Assembly (NCBI GenBank): GCA_014529385.2
Contig: CM043966.1
Span: 38,316,037 to 38,380,036, forward strand
Direction of reading: 5' to 3'
Source: Adiantum capillus-veneris
Lineage: Eukaryota; Streptophyta; Polypodiopsida; Polypodiales; Pteridaceae
Length of the DNA stretch: 64,000 bases
Shown here: in pieces, positions 11,402 to 21,166 of the stretch
Layout of the letters: each line of letters opens with the position of its first letter
Position numbering within the stretch: the stretch's first letter is position 1
Position numbers and translations under genes: made by a program
The notes under the pieces: model-generated
Told to the model about the DNA's origin: nothing
The model's database searches: none
The model's input: only the letters and a program-made list of their open reading frames with translations

Positions 11402-11906
11402 CTTGCATTTAATTTTAATGAAATCTTAATATAATTTTAAAGTAGTTAGATATTAACTTGCAATAATATCACCTTTAATATTATTCAAATATTTAATCTC
11501 CATTGAATCTTTAAAATTTTCTAGTGTTGCGTCATTTATGAAAGTCATTTGTCAAATTGGCGGTGTAGATTATTGAAGAAGGTAAGAAAAGTATGTATAG
11601 TTAATACGGCATGCTCTCAAATTTTTGAAGGGAAACCATATCTTTGATTGTAACTAGCAGCCACTTTTGTTTATTTTGTTCCTTAACTATGAACCAAATT
11701 TTGGCGGAGGAATCCATTAATCAATCAGGGCCAAACTAACTACTTCTTCACCAAGTTACGATTATACATATTGATTGGTCAAGCATAGTAGCCATTGGGT
11801 AGGTCCTTTGTTTAAGTGAATGCTTGACAAGTATGTTGTAAATGCGGTGAGAGGCCATGTTGCATTTTGTATTCCTTTTAATGTAGTAGTAGAGCTATGC
11901 ATCAAC

Positions 11907-11953
11907 GCTAAGAAGTAGCTTCTAAGCGTGCAAAGCACTTGAAAAAAATTAAA

Positions 11954-11996
<43 letters not shown>

Positions 11997-12189
11997 GGGG
12001 ATTGTTAAGGTTGTAACTTTGTGATGTACCAAATGTGTTTCGTTTTATGTGGAGCTCATTAATGGTAATTAGGAGTACGGGGATTAGAATGTGTTAGAGG
12101 GGAGGGGTGTTCTTATATAGGATGGTGTGGGGTTGGAGAAGAAGAAAAAAAAAAAAAAAGGAAAAGAGAGGGGGGAGGGGGGTTTTAAA
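11907..12189. repeat. Junction with 39-base G tract
   Basis: Sequence between the left direct repeat and the palindromic Penelope arm. It holds an uninterrupted run of 39 G at 11957-11995 and purine-rich DNA to about 12180. No gene seen. Confidence 0.7.
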
Positions 12190-12396
12190 TAAAGGAGAGT
12201 GTACTAGAAAGCGATTAGTTAGGATATTACCAACCAACCCAACTAATCGCTTGGCTACCTACTGGAAAAAGGGAAGTGTAGTGTGTAGTAACTACAAAAA
12301 GTATATTGTAAAGGTAAAATATTGGGAGGAAAAAAGTATTGTAGAGGGGGTAGTATTTGGAAAAAATACTTTTGAGGAGACTTCTTTCAAGAGAGA

Positions 12397-12409
12397 TTTT
12401 TTTTTTTTT

Positions 12410-12463
<54 letters not shown>
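12397..12463. repeat. T23-G44 homopolymer pair
   Basis: A run of 23 T is followed directly by 44 G. On the minus strand this is a C44 tract followed by poly(A), inside the 3' region of the longer Penelope-like copy. The partner copy has a C tract followed by an A-rich stretch at the matching place (15940-15958). Confidence 0.95.
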
Positions 12464-12465
<2 letters not shown>

Positions 12466-12936
12466 TAATGGGAGGGGGTAAGAGGAGTGAAAAGATGTGT
12501 CTAATATAAAGGTGACAATAGAATAAATTAAAGGTGATGGTAGAAAGAGTAGAGAGCATGGGCGAGGGGTGCTTGGATAGAGAGAGAGAGAGAGAGGGGG
12601 GGCGTAGGAATCTTTTTACAACAGAGGGGAGTTTAGTTAACAAGAAGACGAGGCAAGGGGGGTGTTGGTATGCAAAAAAAACAAAAGGTATGTGAGGGTA
12701 GGGAGAGGGTCAAAATTGACTTGAAGTGAAAGGAAAAGTGTGGTGTTTGTCCCAAAAGGGGTGTTAGGCTCAAAAGAGGCGTTGATCACAAACCCGGTAT
12801 AGATTTAAAAGAGGTGTTTAATTCAAAGCGATATAGATTTAAAAGAAGTGTTTAATTCAAAGCGGTGTTGATTCAAAACTTGTACAGATTCAATGGTGTG
12901 TATTCCAAAGTCAAAAAAACCCAACACCCTTTATAA

Positions 12937-12956
12937 GGGGGGGGGGGGGGGGGGGG
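12937..12956. repeat. Homopolymer G20
   Basis: Minus-strand C20 tract about 185 bases past the stop codon of the longer Penelope-like copy. The partner tract C32 lies at 15306-15337. Confidence 0.93.
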
Positions 12957-13140
12957 AGGTGTTGATTCAAAATATGGTGTTCAAGGTGAAGAGGTGGAAC
13001 ACTCTTAAGGAGGAGGGGAGGTTTGGGTGGGAGGGAGTTTCTCACAAGAGAACCTTTAAGGGAGGAGGAGGGGGATACGAAAATCAACTTGCAAAACAAG
13101 AGGTAGGAATTAGGGTGAGGTAATCACAAAAGACAACCTT

Positions 13141-14613
13141 TTAAGTTAACTTTGCATCTTTGGTTCTGGTTAAAAGAGTTGCTAAGGTAGGTCCATTGGT
13201 CCAACATAAGATGGGTTTATCAAGATGCAAAAGGGTAGGGGAGATATTGCGGGAGAGATAGAGAGGTTTGGCTATTGTTAGGGTAGCATTCAATCTCCGA
13301 GTTTTTGGTGTGAAAGGGAGTTTTAGAATGTTTGGGAGAGGATTTTTTAAAGCGGGGGTTTTTATTAAAAGAGTGGATCGTTCCTTGTAAGTGATCAAAC
13401 CAAACACCTTAAGGGGAAAATTTCTTGGATACCCTCTGCAAAGGAGCCTTTGGAAGAAGAGGTTTCTCAAATGAAAGAATCCTAAGGGAATGCTTTCTGT
13501 AATGATATAGCGTCTAAGTTCGGCTTTAATAAATGCTATTTTTTGGTGGAGAGGATGCCAGGAGATCCAAGGTATATATTGGTATGAGCTAAGAGGCTTT
13601 TGATAACATTTGGAATCGAGGAAACCAAAATGGTTGACAGAATGTCCCTTGAAGAAATGAACATCTAGGATAGTAGTTTCAAAAGTGAATATGATGGGTG
13701 TGACCACTATATGTTCTTGTAAAGGGAAGGCATAAGAGGCAAGAGCATCGGTGAGTGTGTTTTGAGTGCCAGTCCAAACTCGAAGTCGTCATCTATGAAT
13801 CTTTTTTAATACACTAAGTTAGGGCTATGGATAAGGGGGGAGTGGTTTTCTAGGTGGCAGAGAAATAGGCAAGCATAAACCATTGCAAAGTTTGATCCCA
13901 TTGCGGTGCCTTTGATTTGTTTCCACACTTTATCCTTGAAGCAAAAATAGTGGTGTGATAGAATAAGGGTGGCAAGTGAGATGATATACTCTGTTTTTGG
14001 GGTATCGAAGAAGTTGGTGATGGTGTTTTTGAGGGCCAAGAGTCCCTCACACCAGGATGCTAGGATAGAGGGAGGTCACATCAAAGGTGAATAAGAGACT
14101 ATGTGAAGGGAAGGGTTTAGATTGGAGATCGATGATGAGGGATAAAGAGTCTTTTAGGTGTTGTTTGTGAAAGGAGGATGGGATAAAGTTGATAGTCTAG
14201 CCATTTGGAGACATTTTCAAACATATAGTCACGGTATGAGCAAATAAGGTGGGCTACAAGTAAGGGTTTCTGTATCTTAGGGAGAAATTTGATATGGAAA
14301 GGTATGAGAATAAAGGTGGCTTCTTCAAGGGTGAGGAGAGTATATTTGATGGTGATGGTTGATATGTAGAGGGGTCATTGAGTTGCCTAAGAGCCTCTTG
14401 TCCATACCAATTATGTGATAGGATGGTAAGGCCTAGGTTCTTATCCGTCGGTTTAATGATTATTGAGTGGTCCATTGAAAGGGTTTTTAGGGCATGGTTG
14501 GCAAATTTAGGGAATTTGGAGCGAGAAGCATTGTAGTGTGAAAGTGTATCCCTAAGATTGAGGAGGTTTAGGGATGTGATGCTCTCTAGTGTAGGATCTA
14601 AGGAGGGGGGCAT
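13141..14613 (-). pseudogene. Penelope-like reverse transcriptase, longer copy (frameshifted)
   Basis: Minus-strand frames read in order as a Penelope-like RT. 14254-14613 has IIKPTDKNLG near residue 51 and WYGQEALRQL. 13806-14039 has QIKGTAMGSNFA near residue 41, the family hallmark QI.GTAMG.PFAP. A short frame near 13770-13800 reads KRFIDDD, the catalytic Asp pair. 13141-13707 has LDVHFFKG, CYQKPLSSYQYIPW, FIKAELRRY and RGYPRNFP, then a thumb ending LLTRTKDAKLT and a stop. In endonuclease-bearing members a GIY-YIG domain follows this point; here the frame stops. Frameshifts between the blocks mean no intact protein. The Athena/Coprina groups are known endonuclease-lacking relatives; assignment to one of them is inference. 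Confidence 0.75.
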
Positions 14614-14789
14614 CTAAGAGGGGTTTGGGGGTTTGAATGGGAAATGTGGGTTAGACGTAGAAGATTGGAAGAACATTTTGAGTTGTAGACTCCTAGCTAA
14701 GAAGTCATGGGCTCTAATGATGAGTTTGGACGGGGGGATGTATTAAAGCCCTAAATCCAAGAAGTAAAGTTGAACTTAAATGTTATATC

Positions 14790-15149
14790 ATTAGAGAAAG
14801 CACTCCCTTAGGATTCTCTCGTTTGAGAAACCTCTTTTTCCAAAGGTTCCTTTGCAGAGGATATCCAAGAAATTTCCTCCTTAAGGTGTTTGGTTTCACT
14901 TATAAGGAACGACGTACTCTTTTAACAAAAATCCCCATTTCCAAAAATCCTCTCCCAAACGTCCTAAAACTCCCTTTCACACTAGAAACTTGGTGATTGA
15001 ATCCTACCTTAACAATAGCCAAACCTCTCCATCTCTCATGCAACATCTTCCCTACCCTTTTGCATCTTGATAAACCCGCCTTATGTTTGACCAATGGACC
15101 TAACTTAGCAACTCTTCTAGCCAAAACCAAAGATACAAAGTTAACTTAA
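14790..15149 (+). pseudogene. Penelope-like RT C-terminus, truncated inverted copy
   Basis: The plus strand carries a second copy of the last third of the RT, starting at the segment equivalent to 13500 in the longer copy. The RGYP-type region and thumb are recognisable though frameshifted. The end reads AKTKDTKLT and a stop, at the same place as in the longer copy. Everything N-terminal is missing, as expected for 5' truncation. The shared stop supports a genuine C-terminus without a GIY-YIG domain. Confidence 0.72.
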
Positions 15150-15304
15150 AAGGTTGTTTTTTGTGATTACCTCACCTTAATTCGTGCCACTTGTTTTGTA
15201 GGTTGATTCTCAATCCCTCTCCTCCCTTAAAGGTTCTTTTGTGAGAAAACGTTCTTTTGTGAGAAACTCCCTCCTAGACAAAACCAAACCAAACCACACC
15301 CCCC

Positions 15305-15305
<1 letters not shown>

Positions 15306-15337
<32 letters not shown>
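15306..15337. repeat. Homopolymer C32
   Basis: C tract in the 3' region of the truncated Penelope-like copy, about 157 bases past its stop. Confidence 0.93.
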
Positions 15338-15340
<3 letters not shown>

Positions 15341-15939
15341 GATTGTTATCCCCCTCTTTGAACTCTTTAAATTTTGTGTCCTCAAAATGTATACCTTGAA
15401 CACCATATTTGAATCAACACCTCCCCCTTGCTCCTAAAGTTCTCTCTCTCTCTCTCTCTCTCTTTTAGAAAGGGTGTTGGGGTTTTTGACTTTGAAATAC
15501 ATACCATTGAATTTGTCGAAGGTTTTAGATCTATACCACTTTGAATCAAACACCTCTTTTAAATCTATAATGTTTGTGATCAATGCCTCTTTGGAGTCTA
15601 ACACCCCTTTTGAAACAAACACCACACTTCTCCTTTCACTTCAAGTCAATTTTGACCCCCCCCTCTCTACCCTCTCTTTTTTTTTTGCAAACCCTCTCGC
15701 TGCCGTTGTCGCCGCTGCCGCCGCCACCCCGGGGTCTTCTTGTTAATTAAACTCCCCTTTGTGTGTAACAAAATTCCCATAGCCCCTCTCTCTCTCTCTC
15801 TCTCCAACCACCCCTCGCCCATGCTCTCTACTCTTTCTACCGTCACCTTTAATACATTGCAATTCTTACCACAAGGGGTTCTCTCTTTTTTCCTTATGAT
15901 GGCTTAATACATCCTTAAACCATTAAACACACAATCAAT

Positions 15940-15958
15940 CCCCCCCCCCCCCCCCCCC
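15940..15958. repeat. Homopolymer C19
   Basis: Second C tract of the truncated Penelope-like copy, followed by A-rich DNA, matching the C44-A23 tract of the longer copy. Confidence 0.9.
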
Positions 15959-16082
15959 AAATATTTTACCCCTTACAATATATATTTTTTAGTTACTACA
16001 CACTACACACCCCTTTTTCCATTAGTTGGGTTGGTAATATCCTAAGTAATCCCTTTCTACTACTCTCCCCTTCTACTTCTAG

Positions 16083-16234
16083 TACATTGGAAAATAGGCA
16101 AGATACAATGTTTTACATTGGAGATTGGGGGCACACATCCAAGTCATCACAACAAACCCTTCATTATTCAGGAGCCTTATAATGGTGCACGAATCTAGCA
16201 TATCTCTAGCTTAAACACTCTAACCCCCCGCCCC

Positions 16235-16270
<36 letters not shown>

Positions 16271-17346
16271 TGGATCTAATGAGGTGCTCGGTGGCAATGG
16301 AAGAGCAAAGCCATAGTTTCACAATCTCCAACCCATGTTTCCTAACTTAGTCTAACTCAATCCTAGAGCAAAATTCTTCATATCTACATTTCCATGAAGA
16401 TATTTGATCCGCAGAACAATGTTGTTGTGCACTCTCAATTTTTAGCTCACATGCAGCTACACATTCTCTACCACATTCTATATTGAGCTTCCATAAGAGC
16501 ATACATCTCGCTGCTGATAAAATCTCTTTGAGTTGAACTTTGAAGCTCCCATTACATTCTTGCAAAGGTCTCAAATTTTTCCAGATCTGTGAGTGCATTT
16601 GCCAAAACTCTAGCTCTGATACCACTTTTTGCACTTGTGGTGCATGCATGGAGATTGAGAGAGCGAGAGAGGAGAGCGGCACACAAAGATTGCAGAGCAA
16701 GCCTCCACTCTTGCAATCATTGTAGCCCAGTGTGTGCTCCTTATTCACTTGTGTAGAGATAAGAGAATATAATGATCGTTGAGGTTAGTAATGAGTGGAC
16801 AATTAACAATGTCCGTCAGCCTACAGACGGTTACCCTTTACCCAACACTTGCATTTAATTTTAGAGAAATTTTAATATAAATTTTAGAGTAGCTAGATGC
16901 TAGCAATAATATCACCTTTAATATGATTCGAGTATTTAATCTCCATGGAATGTTTAAAATTTTCTAGTGTTGCGCCATTTATTAAAGTCATTTGTCAAAT
17001 TAAGTGGTGTAGATTATTGAAGAAGGTAAGAAAAGTATGTACAGTTAATATGGCATGCTCGCAAATTTTTGAAGGAAAACCATATCTTTGATTATAACTA
17101 GCTACCATTTTTGTTTATTTTGTTCCTTAACTATGAACCAAATTGTGGCTTAGCAATCCATTAATCAATCAAGGACAAACTAGCTAGTTCTTCGCCAAGT
17201 TATGATTATACATGTTGGTTTGTCAAGCATAGTAGCCATTGGGTTGGTCCCTTGTTTAAGTGAATGCTTGACAAGTATGCTCTATGCAGTGAGAGGCCAT
17301 GTTGCATTTTGCATTCCTTTTCATGTAGTAGAGCTATGCATCAACA
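16083..17346. repeat. 1.3-kb direct repeat, right copy
   Basis: Same-orientation partner of 10583-11906. A CA microsatellite sits at 16237-16266 where the left copy has CT/CA. The repeat begins within about 10 bases of the outer end of the Penelope-like arm, so the boundary may reflect the rearrangement that duplicated the block. Confidence 0.9.
16612..16847 (-). mobile_element. LTR with primer-binding site, right copy
   Basis: Partner of 11166-11401: a 218-bp LTR on the minus strand (16847 down to 16630) followed by TGGTATCAGAGC. Equal LTR lengths in the two copies show it was present before the block was duplicated. Confidence 0.7.
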
Positions 17347-18530
17347 CTACCTCCAATTTCACACTTAGCACAACTACATTGTTTGTAGGTGGTAGTATTG
17401 TGGGATTAGAGCTTGTAAAATATTGTTGAGCTTCACCATTAGCAGGTGTCATTGGAATCTTACATTGACTTCACATTTCTTTGGTTGTTTTGCTGCAAAC
17501 TATTCCTAGAAGACTTGTCGATCGAAGGTACAAGGTTGTGGTGCATGCGCTACCATTGCTAGTTGCTATAGACTAAAGACATTAACCTATGGGAAGTTGG
17601 ACTTCATCATCATTAAGACTTGGCGGTATCTTTGGTTCTTCTTTTATAGGTTTTTGGACTTGGATTTTGCAAAGTTATAAGACTTTTCAAGGGAGAGATG
17701 TGTTGAGGTCGACTTTCATTTAGTAGTTGCTTTGTGCACTACACTTTGAGGATCTAGTAGTTTCCTTGGGATGTGGAGAAGCAATAAGCATTGTGAGACC
17801 TTGGATCCAAATGTTTCCTCGAGTGAGCTCTTCTTATAGGCTCCTCATGCTACCACTGAATTTGTCACCTATGATTTGAAAATATATGGACAATGTGATC
17901 TCCAAGAATCCTATCTCACTAAATGGAAGGACATTCAAAGCTAGTGATAGTGGGCACTAAATTTTTCAACTATGAAAATCTATGGACAATGTGGTCTCCA
18001 AGATTCCTATCTCACTAATCGGAAGGACATTCGAAGCTAGTCATAGTGGGCACAGATGGTTCTAGAAGCTTAGGGTGACATAAAAGAATCCAAATGTATT
18101 AGGCCATCATATTTTACCTAGTTGTTCATCTGATAAGATTAAACACTGTCGTTGGAGCCTAGATATGTCTATGAGATTATTATTTCTCCTTCTTGGTGGA
18201 CTAGAAAATTCACCTATATCCACTCATTGATGCAAGTTGTTTTGCCCCCTTCATATGTTCTTGATGGTTGAGGGCCTTGCAATTTGTGGTCATTCAACTT
18301 TTTGTTTTGGTACTTCGGGTGTACCTACACATATCATAGAATGATGAGTATGTTCCTTAGTAGGTACAAGTGAAGAGGTTAGAAATGCACCATTACATTC
18401 CACATGTGGAGTTGGCTAAGAGCTAGTTGCACACTTTGACACGTTAACATAAAAGGATCATCCCTCTACCTTTCTTAAGCTATGAATTTTCCTCATTTTG
18501 TACCATCACTTGAGATGAAACATTTGTTTT
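17347..18530. repeat. Unassigned sequence with a tandem duplication of about 95 bp
   Basis: No gene seen. At about 17867-18054 a unit containing TATGGACAATGTG and AAGGACATTC is repeated twice with several differences. Confidence 0.6.
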
Positions 18531-18780
18531 GTGTGTGTATGTGTGTGCATGCACTCATCCTCAACCATTGAGTGGTATCAAAGCCAACGGTTGTCCTCCT
18601 TTCAATATTGTGGCTTTGTGAGGGAAAACCAAGAAAGGAGCGTTAAGTGTGTGTGTGTGTGTGTGTGTGTGCGTGCGCGGGCATGTATGCGTGCATGCAT
18701 CCACCCTCAACCATTGAATGGTGTTAAACCCAATGGTTGTCCTCTCAATATTGTGGCTTTGTAAGTGACAACCAAGTCAA
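18531..18780. repeat. Tandem duplication with GT microsatellites
   Basis: Two units each have a GT-rich run, then CTCAACCATTGA and CAATATTGTGGCTTTGT; the second has a GT run of about 30 bases near 18646-18678. No coding function seen. Confidence 0.75.
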
Positions 18781-18939
18781 TGGTAAAGAGAAGGTCTGCT
18801 ATCTTTCGAGTTTGAGTAAGAGAGGAGCATTGTACTATGGTTAGATATGGATTTGGCAAAGAGTTGATAGCTTCATGCAATGCAACTTGATTGTGATACA
18901 TAGTAGGGATTGTGTAAGTATATGTAAACCTAGAATTGT

Positions 18940-19059
18940 GGAGAAGGGATGGTCGGGGAGATGGTGAGGCCTAGCTCCTCTCCATTCTGTTCACCATTAC
19001 TTTTAGTGCAAAAGAAAGACGGCACATATCACATGTGTGTTGACTATAGAGCAATAAAT
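18940..19059 (+). pseudogene. Gypsy RT N-terminal fragment
   Basis: The plus strand reads [16 protein letters not shown], the start of a Ty3/gypsy RT palm. The frame is cut after the codons for RAIN by the TAAAT target duplication of the copia insertion. Confidence 0.8.
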
Positions 19060-19222
19060 TGTTAGGTTTCAGGCCCCGTGGCCGGGGGCGCTGCCCATTA
19101 CTCACTATTGGTTATAATGACAATAAGGAGATAGAGAGTTTGCACTCTTTAGAGCTCCACCAAAAATAGGTATGTGTCTCCTCTCATCTCCTTCCCCTGC
19201 ACCCTCTGCATCGGGATCTACA
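19060..19222 (+). repeat. 5' LTR of copia family A
   Basis: 163 bp, TG to CA termini, paired with 25219-25395. The two differ by several substitutions and a length difference of about 14 bp near the 3' end. Confidence 0.9.
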
Positions 19223-19237
19223 AGTGGTATCATAGCC

Positions 19238-20012
19238 CAGGAGCACCACTCCCTAGTCCCGCCTACCTACGCATGAAGCAACCCCGAGCATGGGAGCTTC
19301 AAAGCTTTTGTAGGAATCGGACAGTAGAGGATAGAATCAGGAGAGCTTGGGGGACTTGAGCAAGCAACTCACGAGCAGACAATTAAAGGCTTGAGCAAAG
19401 CGAGGGAATCTCGGCAACATATAGTTGAAGGAATCCTTGAGCTGTAATAAGTCATCAGCAGGAGTTAAAGGGCATGTGAGTCGGCAACCATGAGCAAGGT
19501 TGACACCGAGTAGAGAAGTGGGCTGCAGCGCTGGCCGTGTACAAGCAAGGCAAAGCCGAGCAGCAGGAAATCGGCACAATAGGGCCACGAGCAGCGCGGC
19601 TCAAACACATACACACACACACAATTGAAGCAGCAAGAAGCAGGCTCGAGCATCAAACTTTACAAGCAATCGGGGCTTGCAAATAGGCAGCGCTATACAG
19701 AGTAGAGAGGAATTGACTACATACACACACATCTAGACCTGACAGTTGTCAGGAGCTCGTCCTTTTCTCTGTAGCTCATCTGACTTTTGACAGAGATTTT
19801 AAAATAAATGTTTTTTAAAAGGCTTGTGTGCAAGCCATCAATCCCACCAAATGCTCTCGGCAAATCTGCCTTGATTTCCAACCCCCGCTCACACACACCC
19901 AAATCTCAACCATCGGACCCCGAGCTTGAGAGAGAGAGAGCGAATAGGCTTTTCGGCCATTGATATTGGATTTCTCCACATCGATTCTCCGACATCGACA
20001 CCACTCTCAGTC

Positions 20013-20051
<39 letters not shown>

Positions 20052-21166
20052 AGCTTCGACACCGACACCACATCTTAGACATCGGCAAGAGCGGATCGGA
20101 TCTCGCTTAGTCCTTCTGCATCGACTCAGTTTTTGACATCTTTTTGATGGCACGACACATCGGTTCGACACCAATCTCGACGACCACGACACCGTTCTTG
20201 CACATTACGTGGCAGCTTTTCAACATCCAACCCCGAGATGTGAGTTCTCATGGACGATCATTTTCATGGATGGCGCTCTACGATACTTTTTTGACTCCGA
20301 GCACCTTTGGTGGCTACTCGACTAGCGCATTTTCGTTCGGCGGAAAAAATCGGCACATACAGACATGAACACGCAAGTTATAGGGGGCTTTTAAGCCCAT
20401 TTACACACAGTTTCTTCAGGTTTCCAGAAACTTACATGCACAATGCTTTTTGGGCAATTTTGGTAGTCATTTCGACAGTAGTTCTCCACGGATAGATGCA
20501 TTGAAAGATGCATGTTTGCTTTAGCACACCATAGTGCTATTGAGCTCTTTTGAGAGAAGATATCACCGCAAGGATCATTTTTACTGCATACAGTAGTTCT
20601 TGGCGCCTGTTTGAGCGCGGTCACTCATGTATGTTGAGTTGCAGACACTACCTATTGTACTACATGTGGAGTCATTTTTTGGCTATTTTCTCGGCCGTTT
20701 CCGAGACTTGGACCGAAAGAGCCCTTTCTGAGAGTGTGGCTAGTCCTTTTGTGTCTGCATTAGCCTTTGGAGGGTCGATAGTGTGAGGGTTTCTTTGAGC
20801 TAAGTTATTCTCAAATGTTAAGATACCTTTGATGATATAGGTAGCTGGAGTTCCCCACTTACGGTATCCTCGTCATAGGACATTTATCTGGACGGTTTTT
20901 TTGTGCTTTTGACACCAAGTTGCGATCACACAATAGTGGTTTTGAGAAGTTGAAGCCCAATGGTTGTTTTGAGCAGTTTATGCGTTTTTTAGTTGAGTTT
21001 TGACTCCTCATACAAATGAGACTCTATCGGATTTTTTCCGCGAGTCCATTTTATGCATTCTTGGTACTTTTAGTTGTTATTACACATTGATTTTACTACT
21101 TTTGATTGAGTTTGAAATTTTACCAGGCAATTCGTCATAAAGTTTTTGGCTACATTCTCTTGAGTC
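19238..21166 (+). other. Long leader of copia family A
   Basis: About 1.9 kb between primer-binding site and gag. It holds a GA microsatellite (20016-20050) and no convincing frame. Its last few hundred bases resemble 39050-39340, which shows that leader and gag belong to one family. Confidence 0.65.

Larger units (their letters stand above)
10583..11906. repeat. 1.3-kb direct repeat, left copy
   Basis: This block is repeated at 16083-17346 in the same orientation, from TACATTGGAAAATAGGCAAG to GAGCTATGCATCAAC. The copies differ by many substitutions and by microsatellite content: this copy has a long CT/CA run at 10728-10816 where the other has a C-rich and CA run. The block contains an LTR-like segment with a primer-binding site. 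The two copies flank the Penelope-like structure. Confidence 0.9.
12190..16075. mobile_element. Penelope-like element in head-to-head arrangement
   Basis: One longer copy on the minus strand (about 14640 down to 12190) and one 5'-truncated copy on the plus strand (about 14790 to 16075) form inverted arms. Arm 12190-13500 is the reverse complement of 14790-16075. Matching landmarks include the ACCAACCCAACTAAT block at the outer edges, the AT-rich block near 12790 and 15570, and the coding ends near 13141 and 15149. A second truncated copy in inverted or tandem orientation is typical of the Penelope-like order. The RT motifs are described in the pseudogene entries. Arms differ by many indels, so the insertion is old. 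Confidence 0.8.

Noticed and set aside
12107-12481. Plus-strand frame ending in a glycine run
   Set aside because: It runs through T23-G44 in the 3' region of the Penelope-like copy; homopolymer-driven.
10583-17346. Idea that the two 1.3-kb direct repeats are LTRs of one large element
   Set aside because: They lack TG/CA termini, contain their own LTR plus primer-binding site, and no PBS or polypurine tract borders them.
18531-18780. Possible primer-binding sites in the GAGTGGTATCAAAGCC phrase near 18570
   Set aside because: The phrase resembles an initiator-tRNA site, but the surrounding tandem duplication shows no LTR ends, and the second unit has lost the match.
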